Source: Planctomycetia bacterium
Lineage (GTDB): Bacteria; Planctomycetota; Planctomycetia; Pirellulales; PNKZ01
Length of the DNA: 46,356 nt
Reading direction: 5' to 3'
NCBI GenBank assembly: GCA_021413845.1
Contig: JAIOPP010000052.1
Coordinates: 1-46,356 of the forward strand
The notes beneath the pieces are model-generated. The model was given only the letters and a program-made list of their open reading frames with translations. It searched no databases and had not been told where the DNA came from. The position numbers were made by a program, and so were the translations under genes. Below, piece by piece: positions 22,338-30,863 of this stretch. Within the stretch, counting starts at the first letter, position 1; each line of letters opens with the position of its first letter.

Positions 22338-22462
22338 GGCGAAACCTCACAACGAACTAGAAACTGGAATAAAATCGCACCCGTTCTTAATCAAAAATTC
22401 GCAGCGGCCATCCGCAGCGGAGCGGCGCTGTTCACGCCGCTCCGCGCGGGGGCCACGATCGC

Positions 22463-22912
22463 TTACGCGAGCGCCGTCGTGACGCGGGTCGGCTGGGAGT
22501 CCGGGTCGCTCGGCACGATCTTGAGCGAGAGCTTCCCGGCTTCTCCTTCCGGATACTCTTCCGACCAGCCCATCACGATCCCCTTGAACTTCATCGCCTT
22601 GCCGCTGGCGACGTCCTTGGTCGCGCGGCAGACGACGACGAACAGCTCGGTGCCGTTGTCGTACGAGTCGCGCAACAGAGCGATGTCTTCGCCCGAATCG
22701 TCGGCGTCGAGCAGCTTGTCGAATTCGACGCTGTAGTCCTTCGCCCCTTGGCCGTGAACCTTGTAGGCCAGGTCGCGCGCTTCGGCGACTTGGTCGTCCG
22801 CTTCGTCGTTGGTCGTGATGTCCTTCGTGCGGCGGATCACGACGAGATCGGCGGCGGTGAACGCCTCGTCGGAGATGTAGATGCGAGCCCTGCGGCCCCA
22901 GCGAATTTGCAT
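22463..22912 (-). CDS. Tail tube protein paralog A
   Basis: 149 aa from ATG 22912. It aligns over its whole length with the 174-aa protein at 25101-25625: GRRARIYISDEAF against GRKARLYISDVGF, RRTKDI against RRCKDI, VHGQGAKDY against VHGAGAKEI, IVMGWSEEYPE against YVFGWPEELPE. This is the fold pattern of phage major tail tube proteins. Directly downstream of neck genes and upstream of the chaperones is the usual tail-tube position, so this copy may be the main tube subunit. Confidence 0.7.
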   Translation of the reverse strand: MQIRWGRRARIYISDEAFTAADLVVIRRTKDITTNDEADDQVAEARDLAYKVHGQGAKDYSVEFDKLLDADDSGEDIALLRDSYDNGTELFVVVCRATKDVASGKAMKFKGIVMGWSEEYPEGEAGKLSLKIVPSDPDSQPTRVTTALA

Positions 22913-22943
22913 TGTCCTAGCCTCCTTGCTAAGTGGTGGTGAA

Positions 22944-23330
22944 TCAGTCGGCGTACGGCCGCGCGAGTTTGTCCTTCTCGCGCTCGAGGGCGGGTCGCAT
23001 GAACGGGTTCGTCTCTTCGAGCGTCGTGAGCACGTGGCTGTCGCCGAGCAGCTCGGGCCCGACGATCACGGCTTGCGCGTCGGGTTCGTAGGCGAAGAAC
23101 AGCCGGTCGTAGACCAGCGGACCTTTCGGATGGTCCTTGTCCTTCTTGTGCCGATGCGGCGGTTTCCCCTTCGCGGCGGCCCCGTCCTTGGAGCGCATCG
23201 AACGCCGCGAAGAACGCCGCAACAGCGCGCCGTCGGCGCTGAGCGTGCGCCGCGTGGCCGGATCGAGGGATTGTTCGACGAAGGCCTTGTCGAAGAACGT
23301 GCGCGATTTATCGATCGAGATCCCGATCAT
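22944..23330 (-). CDS. Head-tail joining / tail completion protein (gp10- or Z-like)
   Basis: 128 aa from ATG 23330, overlapping the upstream gene by 4 bp; a longer upstream frame is not protein-like. It begins MIGISIDKSRTFFDKAFVEQ. The segment GKPPHRHKKDKDHPKG followed by LVYDRLFFAYEPDAQAVIVG fits the GxPPHxHxG...VvvGP pattern seen in HK97 gp10-like neck proteins. It lies between terminator-like and tube genes, as lambda Z, U and V. Confidence 0.65.
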   Translation of the reverse strand: MIGISIDKSRTFFDKAFVEQSLDPATRRTLSADGALLRRSSRRSMRSKDGAAAKGKPPHRHKKDKDHPKGPLVYDRLFFAYEPDAQAVIVGPELLGDSHVLTTLEETNPFMRPALEREKDKLARPYAD

Positions 23331-23809
23331 GCGTCGTCGTCCTCCGGCTGGAGGCGATCGACGCGGAACGTGCAGCGGACGATCGCAATGAAATGATTGT
23401 GCTTGTAGAGCCGGTCGTGGTCGTATTGCGGCGTGAGATCCGCATCCGTGAGCTCGAACGCCGCGAGCTGCTCGTCGTCTTCGTCGGCGTCGAGCAGGAA
23501 GTCCCGGACGTTCTCGGCGAGCTCGACCAGATCGTCGACGTCGTCTTCGAGCGTTTCCCGGGAAACGCGTTTGAGGATGCCGATCTCGACCGTGTGCTCG
23601 GTGCCGACCGTGTCCCGCGCGAGCTTGGAGCTTTCCTGCGCGGCGGCGGCGACCCAAACGCGGAGCGTCTCGTCGATCAGCTTGAGATCGAGCAGGATCT
23701 TTCGCTCCGGCTCGAACGTCGTGAGCGCGAACGGGCACGGGTCGAGCGCGAGCCCGGCTTCGAGCTTCGCGACGACGGCCAGCGCCAGTTGTTTCGAGAT
23801 GGAAGCCAT
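23327..23809 (-). CDS. Tail terminator protein candidate (gpU-like)
   Basis: 160 aa from ATG 23809. It opens MASISKQLALAVVAKLEAGL, has a predicted alpha/beta core (TVEIGILKRVSRE, DDVDDLVELAENVRDFLLD) and an acidic end. Size, fold pattern and position before the neck and tube genes fit the tail terminator family. The palindrome at 23552-23567 encodes its V-S-R-E-T. The next gene starts within its stop. Confidence 0.6.
   Translation of the reverse strand: MASISKQLALAVVAKLEAGLALDPCPFALTTFEPERKILLDLKLIDETLRVWVAAAAQESSKLARDTVGTEHTVEIGILKRVSRETLEDDVDDLVELAENVRDFLLDADEDDEQLAAFELTDADLTPQYDHDRLYKHNHFIAIVRCTFRVDRLQPEDDDA
23552..23567. promoter_or_regulatory. parS/NBS-like palindrome, copy 4
   Basis: CGTTTCCCGGGAAACG, a perfect 16-bp palindrome. 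Its core TTTCCCGGGAAA is identical to that of the Noc binding site. Read as V-S-R-E-T in the terminator-like gene. Confidence 0.8.
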
Positions 23810-23815
23810 GGGTAC

Positions 23816-25093
23816 CTAGCTCGCGCCGGTGATTTGCCCGTTGACGATCGTGAAATTCGTGTAAGCGCCGGAGCCGTTGAAGCCGGCCGAGCCGACCAGA
23901 TAGCCCGAGTCGTTGGTGAGCGCCGAAACGACGGTCGGGATCGACGGCTTGCCGGTGAGGTCGCTGTAGTCGCCCGTGGACGCAACGGCCGCGAGCCCGA
24001 GGTTTGCACGTGCCGTGATTGGGGCAGCAATGCCCGATAGATTGTCAGCCTTAAGGAAAACCTCCGACGCTCCCAGCAAAGCAGCGCTGCCGAGTCCAAG
24101 GATGCCCCGAGCCGTCGGTATGTTGCCGAGGTCGGCCAGGTTGGACGATGGGTGCATGACACCGGTGAGCGCCGAGCCATCGGCCGTGATACTCCCGAAC
24201 GTCACGTCGCTGGCGGTTCCAAGCCCGATGTTCGTGCGCGCCGTCGCAATGCTCGCGAGATCATTGAGATTCTCGGCGACCATCAGAACGCCGAGGCCCG
24301 CCGGGATCTTCGCCGTCCCATTGAGCTGCAGCACGTTGTCTGCATCCACGCCGACGTCGAGCAGGGCGGCGGTGCCGAACGCCGGTTTGTCTTCGATGTC
24401 GTCCCACGCGACGTCGCCGCCACCACCCGGCAGGTTCGTGAGCTGCGAACCGTCGACCGCCGGCAGCTTGGCGTCGGCGTCGAGGCGCACGACCTTGAGC
24501 GCCGTCGTGCCGACGTCGAGCGCGGCCGCGGTGCCGAGCGTCGGCTTGTTGGCGACGACCGACCAATCGGGAGTCACGTCGGCGCAGAGAATGTACGAGG
24601 CTTCGAGCGTCTTCGAGCCGGTCCCCTTATAGACCCACCGCTGCCCGTCCGTCGTCGTGACGATCGCCCCGGCCGTGACCGCCGTTTGCTGACCGGCGTC
24701 GAGGTTCGCGATTCCGCCGGTCGAGATGACTTGCACGCCGCTGAACAGCACGCCGATCCGCGCCGGGTCGAGCGTGCCGGTCGTGATCGCCGCGGCGTCG
24801 TGCGTGTGGCTGGAGGCCGCTTTGCCGTTGATCTGCGTTTGCGCATCCGACGACAGGTTCGCGATGTAACCCAAGATCGTCGTCGAAATCGACGAAGCGC
24901 TGACCTTACCGTCGGCGTCGGAGAGCAGCACGCGCGAAGCGGTGAGCCCCGCGATTCCGACCGCCAGCATGAGCTGCAGCTTCGTGACCTTGTAGTCGAC
25001 CCCGGCATGATGGATCAAAAATAGATCGCCGTCGGCGGTCGCCGCTCCGAGGAGCGCCGCGAGATCGGGTAAGGTTTTCGTGTCCGCAGGCAT
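23816..25093 (-). CDS. Tail fibre protein
   Basis: 425 aa from ATG 25093. Repeated short motifs typical of fibres: KLPAVDGSQLTNLPGGGG; NLNDLASIATARTNIGLGTA; NLADLGNIPTARGILGLGSA; NLSGIAAPITARANLGLAAV; DYSDLTGKPSIP. The N-terminal 60 residues may anchor it to the virion, and the C terminus (GSGAYTNFTIVNGQITGAS) is the likely tip. It should bind the host surface. Its place between two tail-tube paralogs is unusual; fibres normally lie after the tape measure. Confidence 0.8.
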   Translation of the reverse strand: MPADTKTLPDLAALLGAATADGDLFLIHHAGVDYKVTKLQLMLAVGIAGLTASRVLLSDADGKVSASSISTTILGYIANLSSDAQTQINGKAASSHTHDAAAITTGTLDPARIGVLFSGVQVISTGGIANLDAGQQTAVTAGAIVTTTDGQRWVYKGTGSKTLEASYILCADVTPDWSVVANKPTLGTAAALDVGTTALKVVRLDADAKLPAVDGSQLTNLPGGGGDVAWDDIEDKPAFGTAALLDVGVDADNVLQLNGTAKIPAGLGVLMVAENLNDLASIATARTNIGLGTASDVTFGSITADGSALTGVMHPSSNLADLGNIPTARGILGLGSAALLGASEVFLKADNLSGIAAPITARANLGLAAVASTGDYSDLTGKPSIPTVVSALTNDSGYLVGSAGFNGSGAYTNFTIVNGQITGAS

Positions 25094-25100
25094 GTGCCAC

Positions 25101-25625
25101 CTAACTAAGCAAAAGAACCGAGCCGTCCGAAAGTCCGAGCGGCGAGCCGTCGAACAGTTCCAACCAGATGTCGTCGACGTAGGGCGTAGCGATCCGCTCC
25201 ACGCTCTCGTCCGCGTCGCTTTGCCGGAGAATCAGCGAGACCTTCGCCGCTTCCGTTTCGGGGAGCTCTTCCGGCCAGCCGAAGACGTACGCCCGAAACC
25301 GCATCCCTTTGCCGCACGCGAGTTCCTTCGCGTTGCGCGTGACGACGACGTAGAGCTCGCTCCCGAGATCGAAGGCGTTGCGGAGCAGCTGCACGTCGTC
25401 ACCGGTGTCGAGCGCTTCGAGCAGCTTCTCGCACTCGATGAAGATCTCTTTCGCTCCCGCGCCGTGAACCGTCCCGCCCCAGTCGCGCGTTTGCGCCTGC
25501 AGCGTGTCGGCCTCGTCCCCCAGCCGGATGTCCTTGCAACGCCGCACCGGCACCAGGCCGGCATCGGCGAAGCCGACGTCGGAGATGTAGAGGCGAGCTT
25601 TGCGGCCGAACGAAATGAGGGACAC
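25101..25625 (-). CDS. Tail tube protein paralog B
   Basis: 174 aa from ATG 25625, homologous to the protein at 22463-22912 along most of its length (see GRKARLYISD, RRCKDI, EELPETEAAKVSL). It has an extra C-terminal segment of about 35 residues (YVDDIWLELFDGSPLGLSDG) missing from the other copy. It may decorate or modify the tube, or serve as the actual tube with paralog A as a tail-tip form. It is immediately upstream of the fibre gene. Confidence 0.7.
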   Translation of the reverse strand: MSLISFGRKARLYISDVGFADAGLVPVRRCKDIRLGDEADTLQAQTRDWGGTVHGAGAKEIFIECEKLLEALDTGDDVQLLRNAFDLGSELYVVVTRNAKELACGKGMRFRAYVFGWPEELPETEAAKVSLILRQSDADESVERIATPYVDDIWLELFDGSPLGLSDGSVLLLS

Positions 25626-25657
25626 GTCTGAATTCCTGAGTTACGACTCCACGCTCT

Positions 25658-26041
25658 TCAAGCAACCGTCTCGCTGACTAACTTCGTGTGGCAGCGCCAC
25701 ACCGTGCGGCCGCGATCCCAAAAACGCTTCGACGGATCCTGGCCGAGCGGCAGCAGCTCGTAGATCGCGACCGTGTCGCCGTTGGTCTCGACGATTTGGT
25801 CGCCGTCGAGCGGCTCGACTGCCTCATCGTCGAACCGATAGTCGGCGCGCTTGATGAGGTAATCGCGGCTCTCTTCTTCGACCACGAACGACTCGGCGGT
25901 TTGGATCTCGACCTTCGAGCTGCCGATCGCCACCGGGACGTCCGACGTCGACAGCTCACCGCGGCGGAGCTCGACCGTGACATTCGTAGCCCGTTGAGCT
26001 GCGGAGATGGCGGCGGCGGCGGCGAGGTTGAACAGCGACAT
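25658..26041 (-). CDS. Neck / head completion protein candidate (127 aa)
   Basis: ATG 26041. It begins MSLFNLAAAAAISAAQRATN and continues beta-rich (VEIQTAESFVVEEESRDYLI, then DGDQIVETNGDTVAIYELLP, then RTVWRCHTKL). It is the size of a head-tail stopper and lies between cement/capsid and tail genes, where lambda has FI, FII and Z. The assignment rests mostly on position. Its leader carries palindrome copy 5. Confidence 0.55.
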   Translation of the reverse strand: MSLFNLAAAAAISAAQRATNVTVELRRGELSTSDVPVAIGSSKVEIQTAESFVVEEESRDYLIKRADYRFDDEAVEPLDGDQIVETNGDTVAIYELLPLGQDPSKRFWDRGRTVWRCHTKLVSETVA

Positions 26042-26045
26042 CGGA

Positions 26046-26061
26046 CGTTTCCCCGGAAATG
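26046..26061. promoter_or_regulatory. parS/NBS-like palindrome, copy 5
   Basis: CGTTTCCCCGGAAATG, one mismatch. It is intergenic, 5 bp upstream of the ATG of 25658-26041, where bound protein could also affect expression. Confidence 0.65.
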
Positions 26062-26084
26062 GATCGAGCAGGGGTCAGGGTTCG

Positions 26085-26117
26085 GGGGTCAGTGGGTCCG
26101 AGGTTTTCACTGACCCC
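26085..26117. terminator. Hairpin within GACCCCTGACC repeat block
   Basis: GGGGTCAGTG (26085-26094) pairs with CACTGACCCC (26108-26117) across 13 nt, in a spacer of degenerate heptamer repeats (26070-26140) downstream of the cement-protein gene. No T tract on the minus strand, so termination is uncertain. Confidence 0.35.
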
Positions 26118-26144
26118 TGACCTCCGACCCCTGACCCCTTCCGC

Positions 26145-26552
26145 TTACAACAGCGCTTCGAGCGTCATGCTCGAGGCGGACGCGTCGCCGGTCGTGCTGC
26201 CGGTCGCCTTGCAACCGATGTAGCGTTTGACGTCGACCGGCAGCCGCACGGTCGCCGAGGCGGTGACGGCTCCGATGCCGCCCGCACCGGTTTGCACGAT
26301 CACGTCGGTCATCAACGTGCTCGGGCTGGAGAGATCCGAGTTGTCCGAATGGACGATGCTGTATTTCATCGTCTTGGCGTCGGCGAGCGGCGTGACGCCG
26401 AGCGCCGGAGCGGTGAGCTTGAATTCGACGGGGGCGACGAAGTCCCCTTTGCTGCTCAGCCCGAGATCGATCGCGTCGGAAGTGGTCGAAGCCGCGCCGT
26501 TCGGCAGCACCTTGGTCACCTTGAGCAAGGCGTCTTTGAGTCCGTAACCCAT
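26145..26552 (-). CDS. Capsid cement protein (Bbp16-like)
   Basis: 135 aa from ATG 26552. MGYGLKDALLKVTKVLPNGA, ...IDLG, EFKLTAPALG, IVHSDNSD and RLPVDVKRYIGCKATGSTTG follow the layout of Bbp16-type cement proteins that decorate HK97-fold capsids. It lies directly after the major capsid gene, whose closest remembered relatives are the Bbp17-type capsids, so the pair is consistent. Family assignment is from memory. Confidence 0.65.
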   Translation of the reverse strand: MGYGLKDALLKVTKVLPNGAASTTSDAIDLGLSSKGDFVAPVEFKLTAPALGVTPLADAKTMKYSIVHSDNSDLSSPSTLMTDVIVQTGAGGIGAVTASATVRLPVDVKRYIGCKATGSTTGDASASSMTLEALL

Positions 26553-26643
26553 GATCGTGTTCCTCGATAAGAGGGAAGTTCGTGTGAGTGAAAACGTCGG
26601 GGACCGGGGAAGGTTTTCGACGTGGTGCGTTACGAATCGACGA

Positions 26644-27612
26644 CTAGAGGTCGATCGATTCGATGTTCGAGATCGCGTCGCTCGGAACGAGCGGGATGCC
26701 GTCGTAGTCTTGCGGCAACGGCGCTTCCTTCCCGGTCTCGGTCGTCGCCGTGCGGCTGCGACGGAGCTGGCCGAGCGAACGGCGCGAAAGGAAGATGACG
26801 TCGGGCTTGATCCGCGTCGGGAATTTTTCGAGCAGCTGCGAGAGCAGCGTGTCGGTCAACATCTTGCCGGTCTGCTCGGTGAGGTTCTTGATCCGCGCGA
26901 CCGACTGCAGGCTGCCGACTTGCAGGCCCGGGTAGGCTTGCATCGTCTGCACGTAGCCGTCGAAGCGCTTCGTGGCGTCGGCCGGATCGGTGAGCGATTC
27001 GACGCGGACCGGGTTGAGCTCGAACTTGCCGTTCTCCCCCATGACCCACTGCACGTTTTGCGGACCGAACTTCACGGCCCAGACGCTCGAAGCGGTGTTG
27101 GCCGTCGAGCCGGTCGCGTCGACGAGCATGTTCGTCGAGTCGTAGGCCTGCAACAAACCGGGGAACGCCTTCGAGTTGCCGAACGTGGCGTTGTAGCCGT
27201 AATAAAACGCGCGGCAGAGAGCTTGCAGCTCCCCTTCGAGCGTTCCTTGCGCTTCGTTCGCTAAGAACGCTTCCGGGCCGTCTTCATCCGAATCGGCGAC
27301 GGCCTTATCGCACTCGAACCGCGGCTCGAGGATATAGGTCTCGACGATACGGTTTTCGTAGGTGTGCTTAACCGAAGTCGAACCTTCGTTGGCGCTGCGG
27401 AACGAGCCGGCCGTGTTGCCGAGCGCGGTCCGGACCAACGTCTTGTAGAGCCGGCCGGCGATCGTGCGCGCTGCGCCGACGTTGGCGAACTTGCGACCGC
27501 TCGAAAGATCCATGCCGGTCATTTCGACGTTGGACTTCGAGGTCTCGTCGATCAAGCCGACGAGCGCATCGCTGCCGTTGCGTTTCGCGATGTCGAGTAA
27601 AGTGGTGAGCAT
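26644..27612 (-). CDS. Major capsid protein (HK97 fold, Bbp17-like)
   Basis: 322 aa from ATG 27612. The pattern LLDIAKRNGSDALVGLIDE; AARTIAGRLYKTLVRTALG; SFRSANEG; YENRIVETYILEPRFECDKA; ALCRAFYYGYNATFGNSKAF matches Bbp17-type major capsid proteins of phage BPP-1 relatives. No N-terminal delta domain is present, which agrees with a separate scaffold fused to the protease gene upstream. It should form the icosahedral shell. Confidence 0.88.
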   Translation of the reverse strand: MLTTLLDIAKRNGSDALVGLIDETSKSNVEMTGMDLSSGRKFANVGAARTIAGRLYKTLVRTALGNTAGSFRSANEGSTSVKHTYENRIVETYILEPRFECDKAVADSDEDGPEAFLANEAQGTLEGELQALCRAFYYGYNATFGNSKAFPGLLQAYDSTNMLVDATGSTANTASSVWAVKFGPQNVQWVMGENGKFELNPVRVESLTDPADATKRFDGYVQTMQAYPGLQVGSLQSVARIKNLTEQTGKMLTDTLLSQLLEKFPTRIKPDVIFLSRRSLGQLRRSRTATTETGKEAPLPQDYDGIPLVPSDAISNIESIDL

Positions 27613-27707
27613 CTGACGTTCTCCGAGTAAAAATCGTGTGGTTCGGGAGAGACGTCGCGGACTGGGGAAAAGCGCCCGAAGGCGCTGGTGAACTCAAAAC
27701 GTGCGGC

Positions 27708-29144
27708 TTACTTCTTCGCCGCGGTGAGGCTCTTCAGGCCGAGGCCGGCCGCGTAGGCCGACATGCCGGTCGAGAGCTTGCCGCTGAAGCGCGCGGCGTC
27801 GTCGCCGGTCTTCTGGCCGGCGTCTTTCGCATCCGAGCCGCCGGTGACCGGAGCCGCTTCGCCGCGCAGCGTCTTGTTGACCTGCGTGAGCGTGGCGACT
27901 TGCGTCTTCAGATCGGTGACCTCGCTCGTCAGGGCGGCGATCCGACGATCCTTCGCCTCCTCGAAGCTGAGCCCCTCGGCGTACCAGACGCCTCCTTGCG
28001 GACCGAACGCCGTGATGAAGCGTTTGCCCGGCGGTTCGACGGCGTTGGCTTCCGCCGCGGGAGTCGTCGGGGTCGCCGCGACGGCCGTCGCCGGCGCGGC
28101 GGCTGCCGCCGTGGTCGTCGTCGGCGCTCCGGCCGTTGCGGCCGCCGCGTCGCTGGTGCTGGTGGTGCTCGAAGCGGCGCTAGCCGGAGCGGTATTGACC
28201 GACATCGGAGTCTCCTTCCCGGTCGCAACGCGACCGCCTGTCGTAGAGTTGGCCCGCTGTTGAATGGCGGACGTTAAAGCGCTCATCGCGGCATCGAACG
28301 ATTCGATGCCGTCGATCAGGCCGAGTTTCAAAGCGTTCTGCGCGACGAACACACCGCCCGTCGCGACCTGCTTGACTTGATCGGGCGACATCTTGCGCCC
28401 GGCACTCACGGCGTCGGCGAAGTGCTGTTGCGTCTGATCGACGATCGACTGGAGATACGCGTCCTGCTCGGGCGTGATCGCCGCGCCGGGGAAACCGGCT
28501 CCCTTGAGCGGACCGGTCGCATAGACCTTCGCCTTCATCCCCTTCATCGCGGCGGCGGCGCTGGCGTCGTAGGTGCCGATGAAGGTGCCGATCGAGCCGA
28601 TCAGCGCGGTGTTGTCGTTCGCCGTGAAGCGTTCCGTCTGACTGGCGACCCAGTAGGCTGCGCTCGCGACGAGATCTTCGCCGAAGGCATGCACCGGTTT
28701 CTTGAGATTGGCGGCGCTGACCGCGGCGGCGAGGTCGGCGGTACCGGCGACGGATCCGCCCGGCGAATCGATCACGAGCATGATGCCGCCGATCGTCGCG
28801 TCGTTCGCCGCTTGGCTGATGTCGCGCTTCAATTGAATCGTCGAGCTCGACGAATCGAGCGACGACTCCTGTTTCATGAGCGTGCCGGCGATCGTGATGA
28901 CGGCGATCTGCAGCGGCGACTGCGCATTCGGGCCGGCGACCGCGAGCGTCTTCATCTTGCTCTGCACCCGCCGCGTCCCTGCGGCGAGCACATGAGCCAA
29001 GAGGTCGGTGTTGGCGCAGCGATCGAACAACGCCAGGCCGCGCGTCGGTTCGATCGACCAGAGGCCGCAATACTCATCGAGCCGCGCGAATTGCACGCCC
29101 GTCAGGTCGGCGATCGGTTCCGCGCTGAGATTAAGCTGGTGCAT
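27708..29144 (-). CDS. S49-type capsid maturation protease with scaffold domain
   Basis: 478 aa from ATG 29144. The protease domain (about 60-300) shows IDSPGGSVAGTADLAAAV and the nucleophile Ser near residue 159 in GEDLVASAAYWVASQ. A conserved Lys region follows at MKAKVYATGPLKGAGFPG (about 205-220), then GGVFVAQNALKLGLIDGIES. The C-terminal third is Ala/Thr-rich low complexity followed by a helical segment (AKDRRIAALTSEVTDLKTQV), as in the scaffold half of lambda C/Nu3. It cleaves scaffold and capsid parts during head maturation. It overlaps the portal gene by 14 bp. Confidence 0.9.
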   Translation of the reverse strand: MHQLNLSAEPIADLTGVQFARLDEYCGLWSIEPTRGLALFDRCANTDLLAHVLAAGTRRVQSKMKTLAVAGPNAQSPLQIAVITIAGTLMKQESSLDSSSSTIQLKRDISQAANDATIGGIMLVIDSPGGSVAGTADLAAAVSAANLKKPVHAFGEDLVASAAYWVASQTERFTANDNTALIGSIGTFIGTYDASAAAAMKGMKAKVYATGPLKGAGFPGAAITPEQDAYLQSIVDQTQQHFADAVSAGRKMSPDQVKQVATGGVFVAQNALKLGLIDGIESFDAAMSALTSAIQQRANSTTGGRVATGKETPMSVNTAPASAASSTTSTSDAAAATAGAPTTTTAAAAAPATAVAATPTTPAAEANAVEPPGKRFITAFGPQGGVWYAEGLSFEEAKDRRIAALTSEVTDLKTQVATLTQVNKTLRGEAAPVTGGSDAKDAGQKTGDDAARFSGKLSTGMSAYAAGLGLKSLTAAKK

Positions 29145-30654
29145 TGCTGAACTCCTGAATGGTGACCGCCCCGGGCTCGACCAAGCTGTGCGGTAGCTTC
29201 AGGTCTTTGCGATAGGCTTGATAATCCGCCTCTTCCTTCGCCAGCGCGTAAGCGTCTTTGCCGGAGACCTTGCAGATGGAAGGCGTCGAATCGAAGCCGC
29301 CGTTGCGGGCCGCGATGCTCGCGTTGATCTCCTTCAACGGGTCGATCCACGGGATGCCCGTCGAGACCCACTCCCATTCGAGCGCGTCGAATTCGACGCC
29401 GGCCGGCAACGTGAGCTCGCCGTCGGCGATCGCCAGCGCCAAGCGCCAGCGAGTGAGCGCGTCGAGCAGCTCGCGGTTGTCGCTCCGCTTCGACTCGGCG
29501 CTGTCTTCGTATTGCAGGAGCGCCTGCCGGCCGCCGCTGTAGTTCGTGAACGACTCGTCGTAAAACGTGTACGGGATGTCGAGCGACTTGAGCGCGACGG
29601 CGATCGACGTGTTGACGAACTGCTGGAACTCGACCGAAGGGGACTTCGATTCGAGGAATTCGGCTCGATCGCGGTCCTGCAGTTCGAGCTTGATCGGACC
29701 GCCGCCGAGATCGACCTTGTATTTCCCTTCGGCGTCGTCGGCCTCTTCCCCTTCTTCGGCCTCCTCCTCGTCGTCGGCGTCCGACGCGCCGGGCAACGTC
29801 ACGCCGATGTCTTCGCTCACGTTCGAGAAGATCGCCAACGCGAACAACTGCGCGACCTTCATCTTCGCCAGCGCCAGCTCGCCGCACTCGTAGACGTCGC
29901 GGAGCGAATTCAAACCGGCCGCGATCGGGCTGATGCCCCGGTATTGATCGAAGCGATCGAAGTAGCCGTGCAGGATCATGTTCTCGATCGGAATGACCCG
30001 CTCGAACTCGAACCCGTCCCCCTTCGGCTTTCGCTTGCCGACGGCGTAGGCGAGCGCTCCGCCGGCCGTGTCGACCTGCACCCCCTGGACCCACGCGTCG
30101 CCCTCGGTCGAGCCGGAGAAGTTGCGGATCCGATCCCCTTCGACGGCCTGCACCTTCTTCGACGCGAGCTTCACGACGCCGACGTCGCCGTCGAGCGTGC
30201 GGCTCGCCTCGGCGATGCGGATCCAACGCTTGAGCGGATGCCGCCGCGCGACGTCGAAGTTTTCCTTCTTGCCCCAGTTCCGCACGAACTTCTCCAGCAC
30301 GTCGTCGAACTCGCCGTTGCCGGTCGACGCTTTGAAGGTGAAGCTCGCGACGTAGTCGAGGTGCTTCCGAATCGCCCAGGCGGCGATCGCCATGTTGCGG
30401 CGGCAGTCGCGGCCGAGCGTGAGGAGCTGCGATCGCTTGTCGGCCGGCAGCTCGTTGTCTTCGCTCTTCGTGGAGACCGGCACCGAACGCCGCTTCTCGG
30501 TCTTCTTGGCGGCGTCGTAGCCCGCTTGCCGCGGGTCGCCGCTCGTATCGTTTCCGGGGAAACTGCCGCCGAAGTACTTCCGCTCGATCGACGCGTTGAA
30601 GCGGTTCGAGTTCTTACGGGCGTCGGCGGCGGCTTGATTCGCGAAGGCGATCAT
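29131..30654 (-). CDS. Portal protein (lambda B type)
   Basis: 507 aa from ATG 30654, preferred to a longer frame because the upstream extension is not protein-like and this ATG overlaps the preceding stop (TAATG). Sequence such as LLTLGRDCRRNMAIAAWAIR, RRHPLKRWIRIAEASRTLDG, FDRFDQYRGISPIAAGLNSL and YTFYDESFTNYSGGRQALLQ is characteristic of the lambda portal family. An acidic Glu/Asp stretch lies at about 320-340. The portal forms the packaging ring. Palindrome copy 6 lies in its N-terminal codons (read S-F-P-G-N-D). Confidence 0.93.
   Translation of the reverse strand: MIAFANQAAADARKNSNRFNASIERKYFGGSFPGNDTSGDPRQAGYDAAKKTEKRRSVPVSTKSEDNELPADKRSQLLTLGRDCRRNMAIAAWAIRKHLDYVASFTFKASTGNGEFDDVLEKFVRNWGKKENFDVARRHPLKRWIRIAEASRTLDGDVGVVKLASKKVQAVEGDRIRNFSGSTEGDAWVQGVQVDTAGGALAYAVGKRKPKGDGFEFERVIPIENMILHGYFDRFDQYRGISPIAAGLNSLRDVYECGELALAKMKVAQLFALAIFSNVSEDIGVTLPGASDADDEEEAEEGEEADDAEGKYKVDLGGGPIKLELQDRDRAEFLESKSPSVEFQQFVNTSIAVALKSLDIPYTFYDESFTNYSGGRQALLQYEDSAESKRSDNRELLDALTRWRLALAIADGELTLPAGVEFDALEWEWVSTGIPWIDPLKEINASIAARNGGFDSTPSICKVSGKDAYALAKEEADYQAYRKDLKLPHSLVEPGAVTIQEFSNAPA
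30549..30564. promoter_or_regulatory. parS/NBS-like palindrome, copy 6
   Basis: CGTTTCCGGGGAAACT, exact core match, in the portal gene. Here the reading frame gives S-F-P-G-N-D, not V-S-x-E-T. Confidence 0.75.
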
Positions 30655-30854
30655 TAGGTGCGCCTCAACGAGATGGTCGAGACGCGCGGTTTGCGGCCGT
30701 TCTCGCGAGCGACCTTCGCCTTCCAAAATTCGTACTTCGCTTCGACGTCGCTGAGCGCTACCGTGACGCCGTCGATCGTCGTCGACGCGAGCCCTGCGCT
30801 TTCGAGCAGGACCGCTTCGAGCTTCGTCACCATATTTTCGGCGAACGTAGCCAT
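30654..30854 (-). CDS. Head-tail joining protein, gpW-like
   Basis: 66 aa from ATG 30854 (a GTG lies four codons upstream). The sequence TTIDGVTVALSDVEAKYEFW then REN(G)RKPRVSTISLRR matches gpW-like proteins of lambda-type phages, and the position between large terminase and portal is the same as W in lambda. It completes the head before tail attachment. Stop overlaps the portal ATG. Confidence 0.78.
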   Translation of the reverse strand: MATFAENMVTKLEAVLLESAGLASTTIDGVTVALSDVEAKYEFWKAKVARENGRKPRVSTISLRRT

Positions 30855-30863
30855 GTAAAACCG

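Noticed and set aside
21797-26140. CRISPR-like array from the GACCCCTGACC repeats
   Set aside because: Units are degenerate, contiguous and without unique spacers; no cas genes.
28490-28510. GCCGGGGAAACCGG as a tenth palindrome copy
   Set aside because: Only one half (GGGGAAAC) matches; the left half lacks GTTTCC, so it was not counted.
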